From an uncultured Coriobacteriaceae bacterium (GTDB lineage Bacteria > Actinomycetota > Coriobacteriia > Coriobacteriales > Eggerthellaceae), in contig CAMORQ010000030.1 in assembly GCA_946623915.1 (NCBI GenBank), forward strand, positions 1-12,150: a stretch of DNA of 12,150 nt, written 5' to 3'. Within the stretch, counting starts at the first letter, position 1. Each line of letters opens with the position of its first letter. A program made the position numbers and the translations under genes. This document shows, piece by piece, positions 1 through 6,473 of this stretch. The notes beneath the pieces are model-generated. The model did not search any database. It saw only the letters and a list, made by a program, of their open reading frames with translations, and was not told where the DNA came from.

Positions 1-698
1 ATGGGGATGATGTCGGGGTTCTTGCGCGTCTCGTACACGCGCTGCAGGGCACGCCGGCGGTTGTTGATCGTGCGAATTCCCTCGGCCAGCTTCTCCGCGT
101 CGATGCTGTTGCCCGTGACCTGCTCGACGTTTTCCTTGAACAGGGCGATTTCGCCAGCGTAGGAGGCCACGTCCTGCGGGCGCTTCATGTTGGGAAGGTT
201 CATGATGTACATGGGCACGTCTTTGGCCATGATCTCGTACATCTTCTTCTTGCCGTCGCAGGTGGTCTCGCCCACGATCTGGTCAGCGATGCGGAAGAAG
301 GGGCAGGTCTTGCCCATGCGGGCGCCCAAGCTCGCCTTGATCAGCGGACACATGTCGGCCGGCAGGTACTTTTCGCCTTCGGGCACCCAGAACTGGCTGC
401 CACCGCACAGGCCGGTGACGATGCCGTTGCACGCGATAACCACTTCATCGGGCACATAGGTGCAGAAGGTGCCGAACACTTTCTGGCCGTTGGCCTGTGC
501 ATCCACCAGTTCCTGCGGACGGATGCCGTGGACGTCGGCCACGACCATGTCCCAGAACGCCATGCCTTCAGGACGGTTCTCCTGCGACAGATACACGTCG
601 CCAAACGCCTGGGGCAGCACGCTGCACAACACGTCGTGCGTTTCCAAGTCCATTCCCAGATTTGACCACAACTCGTGACGATCGATAGCTTCAGCCAT
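1..698 (-). CDS. 2-hydroxyacyl-CoA dehydratase D / double-cubane cluster protein family (N-terminal part)
   Basis: Partial gene running off the left edge; 232 complete codons are visible. The protein resembles E. coli YjiM and the double-cubane cluster proteins of the 2-hydroxyacyl-CoA dehydratase (HgdB-like) family, as I remember them. Diagnostic stretches are GTFCTYVPDE (about residues 76-85), a CPLIK motif at 117-121, a CPFF at 132-135 and VGETTCDGKKKMYE at 142-155. Cys79, Cys117 and Cys147 are likely cluster ligands. Family members hold a [4Fe-4S] or [8Fe-9S] cluster and use an ATP-hydrolysing activator to perform low-potential reductions; the substrate here cannot be told. The start is fixed by an AAGGAGGA site at 704-711, about 7 nt from the ATG at 698. 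The segment before the first Cys is some 35 residues longer than in YjiM. No activator gene is visible; it could lie beyond the left edge. An authentic acyl-CoA dehydratase subunit is the main alternative. Confidence 0.85.
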   Translation of the reverse strand, partial: MAEAIDRHELWSNLGMDLETHDVLCSVLPQAFGDVYLSQENRPEGMAFWDMVVADVHGIRPQELVDAQANGQKVFGTFCTYVPDEVVIACNGIVTGLCGGSQFWVPEGEKYLPADMCPLIKASLGARMGKTCPFFRIADQIVGETTCDGKKKMYEIMAKDVPMYIMNLPNMKRPQDVASYAGEIALFKENVEQVTGNSIDAEKLAEGIRTINNRRRALQRVYETRKNPDIIP

Positions 699-703
699 AT
701 ACG

Positions 704-711
704 TTCCTCCT
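704..711 (-). promoter_or_regulatory. strong ribosome binding site of the dehydratase-family gene
   Basis: AAGGAGGA on the minus strand lies about 7 nt upstream of the ATG at 698. It is near the full anti-Shine-Dalgarno complement and decides the start. Confidence 0.85.
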
Positions 712-857
712 TCTCGCGGGCGCATCGCACCCATACCTTGCTTCTCCTGCATGTAACAGGAATGTGTGGCACTCGTTTTGTTCGGCCGCCAACGGACGAA
801 CACCACAGCAAGCGCAACACGTTCCTGCTGCACGTATCGTATTCAATTCGCAGAATG

Positions 858-899
858 AAAAGGGCCCTGTGGGCTTGGGCAGAAACCCGAACTGTCGGG
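858..899 (-). other. hairpins in the putative leader of the dehydratase-family gene
   Basis: Read on the minus strand, a 5-bp stem CCCGA/TCGGG (886-899, 4-nt loop) is followed by a short GCCC/GGGC stem (864-874) and then TTTT (858-861). The second hairpin with its T run looks like a weak terminator or attenuator inside the leader. The stems are short, and no known riboswitch core was recognised. Confidence 0.25.
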
Positions 900-966
900 C
901 TATGTTACCGGACCGCTTGCGCCAGAAAAGCAGAACACCGAACGCGCGCAGTCCGATTGTTCACTC

Positions 967-996
967 ATTGTACACCCTTATTGCGCACGGCACCAA
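967..996 (-). promoter_or_regulatory. candidate promoter for the dehydratase-family gene
   Basis: On the minus strand TTGGTG (991-996) is followed after 18 nt by TACAAT (967-972), a fair sigma-70-type pair. If used, the transcript begins near 960 and has a leader of about 260 nt before the start at 698. The rest of the 699-1026 gap holds no gene I can support; it has small hairpins only (see the next entry). Confidence 0.35.
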
Positions 997-1026
997 CACG
1001 CTATCGTGCGCATCCCATATGACACC

Positions 1027-1076
1027 AAAACGCGGCTTCTATCGCATGGAGCGCAACAACGCACACCGAAGCCCGC
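1027..1076 (-). terminator. possible rho-independent terminator of the rnf operon
   Basis: Just after the rnfB stop, the minus strand carries GCGGGCTTC (1068-1076) pairing with GAAGCCGC (1032-1039) with one bulged base. TTTT follows at 1027-1030. The roughly 28-nt loop is long for an intrinsic terminator, so confidence is limited, but the position fits the end of the six-gene operon. Confidence 0.4.
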
Positions 1077-1084
1077 AGGCAGCG

Positions 1085-1912
1085 CTATTGCGAGAGCACT
1101 TTGATTGGCGCGAGCGACAGCGGGGATATTACACCTACCGGGCACTCGTCGATACAAGCTTGGCAGCCGGCGCATCGCGAAACGTCAATGGTGGCAAGCC
1201 CGTTGTCAATCGTGATGCATTCCGCTGGGCACACTTTGGCGCATTTGCGGCATCCGATGCACACATTGGCACAAGCTTCTTTGGCTTTTTTCCCAGTCTG
1301 CGTGCTCTTGCATAACACAAACGATGCTTCGTCAACAAGGCTGCGCTCCTGCAAACTGATGAGCCCACGTGGACAAATGGTCGTACAGAGGCCACAGCCC
1401 GTACAACGCGTCGTGTCCACCACAGCAATATGATGGGGCAGCAAGGAAATCGCATCGAACGGACAGGTGTTCACGCAATCGCCGAAGCCCAAGCAGCCGA
1501 AGGTGCAAGCTGCAGAGCTATAGTTCATGGTGGAGAACACGCGACAGGAAAGCGGACCCCGATAGTGTTTGGCAACATTGATACGGTCGGGCGAGCCGTT
1601 GCACGCCACGACAGCCTTGCGCGTCGCAACGTCCGTCTCCTCTATGCCCAGATATTCGGCTAGCTCCTGAGCCACGAGGCTGCCACCGGGCGTACACGCG
1701 TTCACCGGCTCGCCTTCCAGAATCGCCTTGGCGTAACCCTCGCATCCAGGATAACCGCAACTCCCGCAGTTCAAACCTGGGAGAATGGCATTCACGTACG
1801 ACAGGCGCTGGTCTTCCTCCACGGCAAGCGCCCTCGATGCCACGACTAGGATAATCGAACCGCCAAGGCCAATGGCGGCAACCAGGGCGACAGTGAGCAA
1901 AATCGAGTTCAT
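1085..1912 (-). CDS. rnfB: Rnf complex subunit B, polyferredoxin
   Basis: A 275-residue membrane-anchored iron-sulfur protein, thought to be the electron entry point of Rnf that docks ferredoxin and passes electrons to the membrane subunits. A hydrophobic N-terminal helix covers residues 4-30. It is followed by the RnfB/NqrF-type cluster motif with Cys49, Cys52, Cys57 and Cys73 (NCGSCGYPGCEGY). Four-Cys groups then appear at 136-150, 170-180, 218-228 and 247-257. The last three are classic CxxCxxCxxxCP 4Fe-4S motifs. The multi-cluster form is like clostridial and acetogen RnfB rather than the shorter proteobacterial type. The ATG at 1912 lies 9 nt after the rnfA stop, and AGGGG overlapping that junction serves as the ribosome binding site. 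It is the last gene of rnfCDGEAB, followed by a possible terminator. Confidence 0.96.
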   Translation of the reverse strand: MNSILLTVALVAAIGLGGSIILVVASRALAVEEDQRLSYVNAILPGLNCGSCGYPGCEGYAKAILEGEPVNACTPGGSLVAQELAEYLGIEETDVATRKAVVACNGSPDRINVAKHYRGPLSCRVFSTMNYSSAACTFGCLGFGDCVNTCPFDAISLLPHHIAVVDTTRCTGCGLCTTICPRGLISLQERSLVDEASFVLCKSTQTGKKAKEACANVCIGCRKCAKVCPAECITIDNGLATIDVSRCAGCQACIDECPVGVISPLSLAPIKVLSQ

Positions 1913-1921
1913 GCACGCCCC

Positions 1922-2512
1922 TTACACGCCAAACAAGTGGTCCACTACGCCCGAAAAGCCCATGAAGCTCAGTGCCACTATGGCTGCAGCCACAAGTGTA
2001 ATGGGCATACCGCGAAACACCTGGGGCGGTTCGGCTTCTTCGACTCGGCGCCGCACTCCGGAAAACAAAACCATGGCAAGAAGAAAGCCCAGACCCGCGC
2101 CCAGGGCAGCAACAAGCGCTTCAAGATAAGAGTACCCTTCGTCGATAGAGAGGATGGCGACTCCGAGCACCGCGCAGTTGGTGGTAATCAACGGAAGGTA
2201 GACCCCCAACGAATCGTACAGCGGCGGAAGAAAGCGCTTGAGCACCATCTCGAGCAGCTGCACAAGCGTGGCGATAACGATAATGAACGCAATGGTTTGC
2301 AAGTATTCCAAACCCCACGCATTCAGCACCTGCTGCGTAGGCCACGCCACCATCGTGGCAAGCACCATAACCAAAGTGACCGCCGCGCCCATGCCCGCAG
2401 CCGAATCGAGGCGTTTCGAAACCCCGAGGAACGGACAGATACCCAAAAACTTCACGAGCACGAAATTGTTCACCAGGATCATGCTGAACAGAATCGCTGC
2501 GTATTCCGCCAT
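1922..2512 (-). CDS. rnfA: Rnf complex subunit A, integral membrane protein
   Basis: A 196-residue polytopic membrane protein of the RnfA/NqrE family with about six hydrophobic segments. Conserved family stretches are LGICPFLG (23-30), LLEMVLKRFLPPLYDSLG (86-103) and TNCAVLG (111-117). Cys26 and Cys113 correspond to the cysteines that, together with the matching pair in RnfE, hold the intramembrane [2Fe-2S] cluster in Rnf/NQR structures. RnfA and RnfE form the inverted-topology electron path through the membrane. The start at 2512 is 3 nt after the rnfE stop. An AAGGAGG ribosome binding site is embedded in the last rnfE codons, about 8 nt upstream, indicating translational linkage. Confidence 0.97.
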   Translation of the reverse strand: MAEYAAILFSMILVNNFVLVKFLGICPFLGVSKRLDSAAGMGAAVTLVMVLATMVAWPTQQVLNAWGLEYLQTIAFIIVIATLVQLLEMVLKRFLPPLYDSLGVYLPLITTNCAVLGVAILSIDEGYSYLEALVAALGAGLGFLLAMVLFSGVRRRVEEAEPPQVFRGMPITLVAAAIVALSFMGFSGVVDHLFGV

Positions 2513-2515
2513 GCC

Positions 2516-3268
2516 CTACGCCTCCTTCCCCGTGTTCTGGCATCCCATCGGACAGGATGCGCATGGAGACTCGGACGCGTCCTCCAATGCGGATTCGGCC
2601 TTGAAGTCGGCGGGGGAAGCATCGCCAATCGCAGGCCGTGCGCTACGCTGCTCGAACCACACCGATAGCGCTATGAGAAAACCAAGCACTGCAAACCCAC
2701 CTGCAGGTGTGACCATCACCAGCATCGGCTCGACGAAATCGGGGAGCACTTGAACGCCCAGCAAAGTACCTGCGCCCAGCAGCTCGCGTATGGCCGACAT
2801 CACAACGAGCGCGCCCGTAAACCCCAGTCCCATACCCAGGCCATCAATCGCCGCCTGACCAGGAGAGTGCTTCGAAGCGAACACCTCCGCCCGCCCAAGC
2901 ACGATGCAATTCACCACGATGAGCGGCAGGTAGATTCCCAGCGCCTCGTCGAGTGCGGGAAGATACGCCTCGACCGCCATCATAACCAACGTCACGAAAC
3001 TTGCGATGATGGTGATGAAGGCGGGTATGCGCACCGAAGACGGTATGACGTTGCGCAAGAGCGATACGGCGATTCCCGAACATGTCAGCACGAACGTGGT
3101 GGCAATACCCATGCCAACGCCGTTTAAGACCGCCGTGGAAACGGCCAACATGGGGCAGAGCCCCAGCATCTGACGCAGCACGGGATTTTCCACAAGCAGG
3201 CCAGCAGAAAACGTGTCGCGCTTGCGCATTGCAGGTGCTGCCACCGGAGAGCTTGAACGCTTCGCCAT
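2516..3268 (-). CDS. rnfE: Rnf complex subunit E, integral membrane protein with Cys-rich tail
   Basis: A 250-residue RnfE/NqrD-family membrane protein, partner of RnfA. Family landmarks are LVENPVLRQMLGLCPMLAVS (25-44) with Cys38, IYLPLIVVNCIVLGRAEVFA (112-131) with Cys121, and the following helices. Cys38 and Cys121 are the expected ligands of the [2Fe-2S] cluster shared with RnfA. The reading frame stays open to 3316, but the ATG at 3268 is preferred: it overlaps the rnfG stop as TGATG and has GGAGGTG just upstream, and the family-like sequence begins soon after it. Odd feature: the soluble C-terminal tail (about 207-250) is acidic and carries CASCPMGC at 236-243. That Cys pattern is not part of the RnfE core as I know it, and its role is unknown. 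Confidence 0.95.
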   Translation of the reverse strand: MAKRSSSPVAAPAMRKRDTFSAGLLVENPVLRQMLGLCPMLAVSTAVLNGVGMGIATTFVLTCSGIAVSLLRNVIPSSVRIPAFITIIASFVTLVMMAVEAYLPALDEALGIYLPLIVVNCIVLGRAEVFASKHSPGQAAIDGLGMGLGFTGALVVMSAIRELLGAGTLLGVQVLPDFVEPMLVMVTPAGGFAVLGFLIALSVWFEQRSARPAIGDASPADFKAESALEDASESPCASCPMGCQNTGKEA

Positions 3269-3849
3269 CACGACACCTCCCCGTACGCTTCCACGGCACA
3301 GTTGAACGCATCGCAAGCCGCCTTCGACGAAATGGTCGCACCGCTGATTGCGTCTATTTCTTCCATCTCGAGCGCTCTGGCGGGTTGTCCCGCGAATTGC
3401 CCGATGAAATCTTCTTCTGCGATGCGTGTACCCAAACCTGGTGTTTCGTTGTTTTTCATCGCGATCACACGTTGCACGACGCCATCGGCACCAAACGCCA
3501 CCGCAAGAGGAACCTGGCCGCTATAGCCTTTCGCCTGCGCAATGGCAACGTAGCCCGCGGTCTCGCCCTGCGCATCTTGCGCTTGCACGAAAGCCGTGCA
3601 TCCTTCAATCGTGCTTTCCGCATCTACGAACTCGATGGCATCCGGCATAAGGTCGCGGTAGGTCTGCTGCTGGCGCTCGTGCGCCGCCTGCGCAGCGATT
3701 GGCGCTGTGGCATTGTGCACGAAGCCGAGCAGCACGCCAGCAACGACGCAAATCGCCACCAGCACGACGATGGGCATCGTCGAAGCGAGGGGTGCGCTAG
3801 GCCCAGATGCACGAGAGCCCGCATCTCTGCTGTTTGGCAGACTAGGCAT
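3268..3849 (-). CDS. rnfG: Rnf complex subunit G, covalent FMN protein
   Basis: A 193-residue protein with one membrane helix (about 25-44) and an extracytoplasmic FMN-binding domain. The flavinylation motif SGATISS is at 169-175, with Thr172 the expected phosphoester-linked FMN site. ETPGLG at 135-140 is also typical of RnfG/NqrC. The frame extends to an ATG at 3858, but that codon directly abuts the GGAG sequence. The ATG at 3849 sits about 9 nt from AAGGAG and is the better start. It overlaps the end of rnfD by 8 nt, so the two genes are probably translationally coupled. In Rnf, RnfG passes electrons between flavins on the outer side of the membrane. A flavin transferase (ApbE) would be needed; none is in the window. 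Confidence 0.95.
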   Translation of the reverse strand: MPSLPNSRDAGSRASGPSAPLASTMPIVVLVAICVVAGVLLGFVHNATAPIAAQAAHERQQQTYRDLMPDAIEFVDAESTIEGCTAFVQAQDAQGETAGYVAIAQAKGYSGQVPLAVAFGADGVVQRVIAMKNNETPGLGTRIAEEDFIGQFAGQPARALEMEEIDAISGATISSKAACDAFNCAVEAYGEVS

Positions 3850-4879
3850 CCGCACCATCTCCTTTCTGGCCAGACCGGCTTAAGGGGACCCATCTCCGTT
3901 TTTCACGTCCGACGCCTATGGGCACATCGGCCATGTGCGCATCGATGTAGGGCACGAGCAGGTTCATGAGCAGGATGGAGTACGCAACACCTTCGTTCAT
4001 GTTGCCCCAGAAACGGATAAGGCAGGTTATGACCGCCAACCCCAAGGCGAAAACAACTTTTCCGCGCGCCGTAACCGGCGACGTGGTGTAATCGGTCGCC
4101 ATAAACACCGCGCCAAGCAGCAATCCTCCACTGAGAATCTGCGCAATCGGATCGCGGCCAGCCAGCAGACTGAAGGCGAACACCGCACCGATGTAAGTCA
4201 CCGGAACATGCCAGGTAATCGTGCGTGTAACCAGCAAAATCGCCAATCCCGCAACGATCGCCAAAGCACTCGTCTCTCCCAACACACCCATATGGCTGCC
4301 CAAGAGCAACTCGACTGGCGCAAGGGACGGGGCCAAAGGCGCTAACGGCGTCGCCGACGAGACCGCATCGACACCAGAGAGCACCACATTAGGCGCGCTG
4401 TAGGTGGTCATAGCCACGGGGAACGACACGGACAGCACGATACGGGCAACGATGGCCGGGTTGGCGAAGTTATGACCAATACCTCCAAACAGCTCTTTTA
4501 CCAGAACGATTGCAACAAACGAGCCGACAACCACCATGTAGGGCGGCAGCGTAGCAGGCACGTTGAAAGCTATCAGCATGCCAGTGACCACAGCGGAAAG
4601 ATCGCCTATGGTGTTGGGCAACTTGCGCAAGCGGCACCATAGATATTCGAACAACACCGACGAGGCAACCGCAACAGCCACCACCAGCAGGGCGTCCGTG
4701 CCGAAAAATGCGATTGCAGCCACCAACGAAGGCACGAGAGCCGCAATGACCGTTCCCATGACTCTGCGCGTAGTGATGCTGCTGAAAATTTGCGGAGCAG
4801 GAAAGAGAATGAGGGGCTGATCGGTGTGCGACGCATCGAAACGGTCGGCGTCGGAGCGGGCGGCATCGGGACTAGCCAT
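3842..4879 (-). CDS. rnfD: Rnf complex subunit D, membrane flavoprotein
   Basis: A 345-residue polytopic membrane protein of the RnfD/NqrB family. Family motifs are PNTIGDLSAVVTGMLIAFN (88-106), KELFGGIGHNFANPA (128-142), FMATDYTTSPVT (259-270) and a covalent-FMN motif DAVSSAT at 171-177, with Thr177 the likely flavin attachment residue. RnfD is considered part of the ion-translocating core. The ATG at 4879 follows the rnfC TAA stop by one nucleotide, and AAGGGGG within the rnfC end acts as the ribosome binding site. Both tails are extended and hydrophilic: an N-terminal stretch of about 22 residues rich in Asp, and a basic C-terminal tail from 325. No damage is visible. Confidence 0.96.
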   Translation of the reverse strand: MASPDAARSDADRFDASHTDQPLILFPAPQIFSSITTRRVMGTVIAALVPSLVAAIAFFGTDALLVVAVAVASSVLFEYLWCRLRKLPNTIGDLSAVVTGMLIAFNVPATLPPYMVVVGSFVAIVLVKELFGGIGHNFANPAIVARIVLSVSFPVAMTTYSAPNVVLSGVDAVSSATPLAPLAPSLAPVELLLGSHMGVLGETSALAIVAGLAILLVTRTITWHVPVTYIGAVFAFSLLAGRDPIAQILSGGLLLGAVFMATDYTTSPVTARGKVVFALGLAVITCLIRFWGNMNEGVAYSILLMNLLVPYIDAHMADVPIGVGREKRRWVPLSRSGQKGDGADA

Positions 4880-4880
4880 G

Positions 4881-6245
4881 TTAGGCCCCCTTTCTCTGCG
4901 CTGCGCGCTTCGCCGCCTTGCGGGCAGCCTTCACCTGATCGCAAGCGAGGCGCGTAGCTTGCGTTAGGGGCTGCTTCGCCGGGCAGACGTACGAACACGT
5001 TCCGCACTTCATGCACAAATCCGCTGCCAACCTGTCTAAAGCTGCCGCATCGCCGCGCCGATAGGCGTTTTGGATTTCGCGGGGATACAGCTTCATCGGG
5101 CACGAGTTAATGCACGCACCACAGCGGATGCAGGCGGTCGTGCGAGGCTTGTCCATCCCCATTTCGCTAAACACCAGAAGGCCGTTGTTCTGACGCACGA
5201 TAGGATAGTCCCAATCGATCTGCGAGTAGCCCATCATAGGTCCGCCGACGATTATCTTTCGGGCATCCTTCGCCAACCCGCAGAACTCCATGATCTTGCG
5301 GATGGGCGTGCCGATGAACACCTCGACGTTTTGCGGATGGGCAACAGCGTCGCCCATCACGGTTATGCGCCGCTTGGTCAACGGGATGCCATCTTGGAGG
5401 AACTTGCCGATCATCGACATGGTGGTTACGTTGAACAGCACCACCCCGGCATCCGTTACATGTCCGCCGCGGGGAATGTGACGACCGGTAGCGTTGTGAA
5501 CCAAGACATGACCCGCCCCTTGCGGATAGCGCTCGGGCAAAACCTCCACCTTGACACGTGGGTCCTTCTCCACGTGCGCACGCATGAAAGCTATCGCTTC
5601 TGTTTTGTCCTCTTCGATGCAGAGCAGGGCGCGCTTGACTCCGGACAAATCCAAGCACGTGGTCAGGCCATGCATGATGGTGTCGGGATGCTCCATCATC
5701 TCTCGGTAATCGCTGGAAATATAAGGTTCGCATTCCGCAGCGTTCACGAGCCAATAATCGATGTTGGCGAAATCCACGTCCAGCTTAAGGTCGGTTGGAA
5801 ACCCCGCACCACCCAAGCCAACGATACCGCTGCGCTTCATGGCGTCGAGAAGGCTTTGGTAATCCGTAATAACCGGCGTCTTTACGCCTTCGTCAAGCGC
5901 CTGCGCTCCATCTGGTTCGACCACTACAGCGACGTCGGTGTCGCCATTGGAATAAAAGATTTTCCGTATTTCGGTAACCGTGCCCGAAACCGAAGAGAAG
6001 ATATCCGCCGCCGTACGCGCTTCGGCATGGCCAACAAGCGTCCCTACATCGACATGGTCGCCTTTCGCAACCTGCGGCTGGCACTTTGCGCCAATATGCT
6101 GCTGCATCGGCAACACCACAACGTCTGGAAGAGGCATGTAGGTGGTTGCCTGATCGGCAGTCACCTTGTCATGCGGAATATCGGCGCCGCGAAGCTTCCG
6201 TGGGCGAAAAAGCGAGCGTATGCGATGTTCTAGCTGTCCGAGCAA
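4881..6245 (-). CDS. rnfC: Rnf complex subunit C, NADH/FMN-binding iron-sulfur subunit
   Basis: A 454-residue peripheral subunit that exchanges electrons with NAD+/NADH through FMN and 4Fe-4S clusters. The flavin/nucleotide-binding loop GLGGAGFPT is at 143-151 and NAAECEPYI at 168-176. Two 4Fe-4S motifs follow: Cys372, 375, 378, 382 and Cys411, 414, 417, 421. The length is normal for the family. No ATG lies near the start; a TTG at 6245 preceded by GGGAG at 8 nt spacing is the supported start, and it gives an N terminus that aligns with the family. The segment at about 240-260 reads PQGAGHVLVHNATGR, where I would expect the more usual PQGGEKQL-type sequence. This may be a lineage feature. First gene of rnfCDGEAB. 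Confidence 0.95.
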   Translation of the reverse strand: MLGQLEHRIRSLFRPRKLRGADIPHDKVTADQATTYMPLPDVVVLPMQQHIGAKCQPQVAKGDHVDVGTLVGHAEARTAADIFSSVSGTVTEIRKIFYSNGDTDVAVVVEPDGAQALDEGVKTPVITDYQSLLDAMKRSGIVGLGGAGFPTDLKLDVDFANIDYWLVNAAECEPYISSDYREMMEHPDTIMHGLTTCLDLSGVKRALLCIEEDKTEAIAFMRAHVEKDPRVKVEVLPERYPQGAGHVLVHNATGRHIPRGGHVTDAGVVLFNVTTMSMIGKFLQDGIPLTKRRITVMGDAVAHPQNVEVFIGTPIRKIMEFCGLAKDARKIIVGGPMMGYSQIDWDYPIVRQNNGLLVFSEMGMDKPRTTACIRCGACINSCPMKLYPREIQNAYRRGDAAALDRLAADLCMKCGTCSYVCPAKQPLTQATRLACDQVKAARKAAKRAAQRKGA

Positions 6246-6254
6246 AACGTCTTC
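6246..6254 (-). promoter_or_regulatory. ribosome binding site region deciding the TTG start of rnfC
   Basis: GGGAG on the minus strand, about 8 nt before TTG at 6245, supports this non-ATG start. The upstream frame offers no better start. Confidence 0.5.
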
Positions 6255-6281
6255 TCCCGTTTACACTGGTGAAAGTGAGCG

Positions 6282-6287
6282 ATTCTA
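6282..6287 (-). promoter_or_regulatory. candidate -10 element for the rnf operon
   Basis: TAGAAT on the minus strand is five of six to the consensus and would start transcription about 30 nt before the rnfC start. No convincing -35 hexamer sits at the expected distance, so an activator or a different sigma factor may be involved. Confidence 0.35.
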
Positions 6288-6340
6288 GCGCCTATGCGAC
6301 AACACGGAAGAAACGAAATGAACGTGTGGCCCGAAACCAT

Positions 6341-6374
6341 CGGTAAATGGCAGCGGAGGATGCGGTTAATGGCA
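6341..6374 (-). repeat. tandem 12-bp direct repeats upstream of rnfC
   Basis: On the minus strand TGCCATTAACCG (6363-6374) and TGCCATTTACCG (6341-6352) match at 11 of 12 positions. They are spaced exactly 22 bp start to start, about two helical turns. They lie roughly 55-90 bp upstream of the candidate -10. This looks like a pair of sites for a DNA-binding protein on one face of the helix. Confidence 0.4.
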
Positions 6375-6430
6375 AACGATATCTCCTCTGCCCCTTCCCC
6401 TGCGCTGTGCGAGATGTGACAGAATCTGCG

Positions 6431-6473
6431 CATCGTCACATGGTCGTGAATCGTTCACGAGCATGTGACGATG
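6431..6473. repeat. 43-bp near-perfect palindrome at the 3' end of the cysteine desulfurase gene
   Basis: Left arm 6431-6450 and right arm 6454-6473 pair at 19 of 20 positions around a 3-nt loop. The outer 12 bp are CATCGTCACATG and CATGTGACGATG. It spans the last five sense codons and the stop of the cysteine desulfurase gene. There is no T run on either side, so it is not a textbook intrinsic terminator. A further ATGTGAC lies at 6414-6420, giving three copies of this half-site in 56 bp. Confidence 0.75.

Noticed and set aside
675..1315. Plus-strand open frames in and around the 699-1084 gap
   Set aside because: No ribosome binding sites or recognisable domains, and they run into the antisense of rnfB.
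3082..3969. Plus-strand open frame of 295 codons
   Set aside because: Antisense to rnfE and rnfG, spanning their junction, with Arg/His-rich non-protein-like sequence.
5070..6233. Plus-strand open frame of 387 codons
   Set aside because: It lies entirely opposite rnfC, has no recognisable domain, and its composition (many His and Arg) is typical of a GC-rich antisense shadow.
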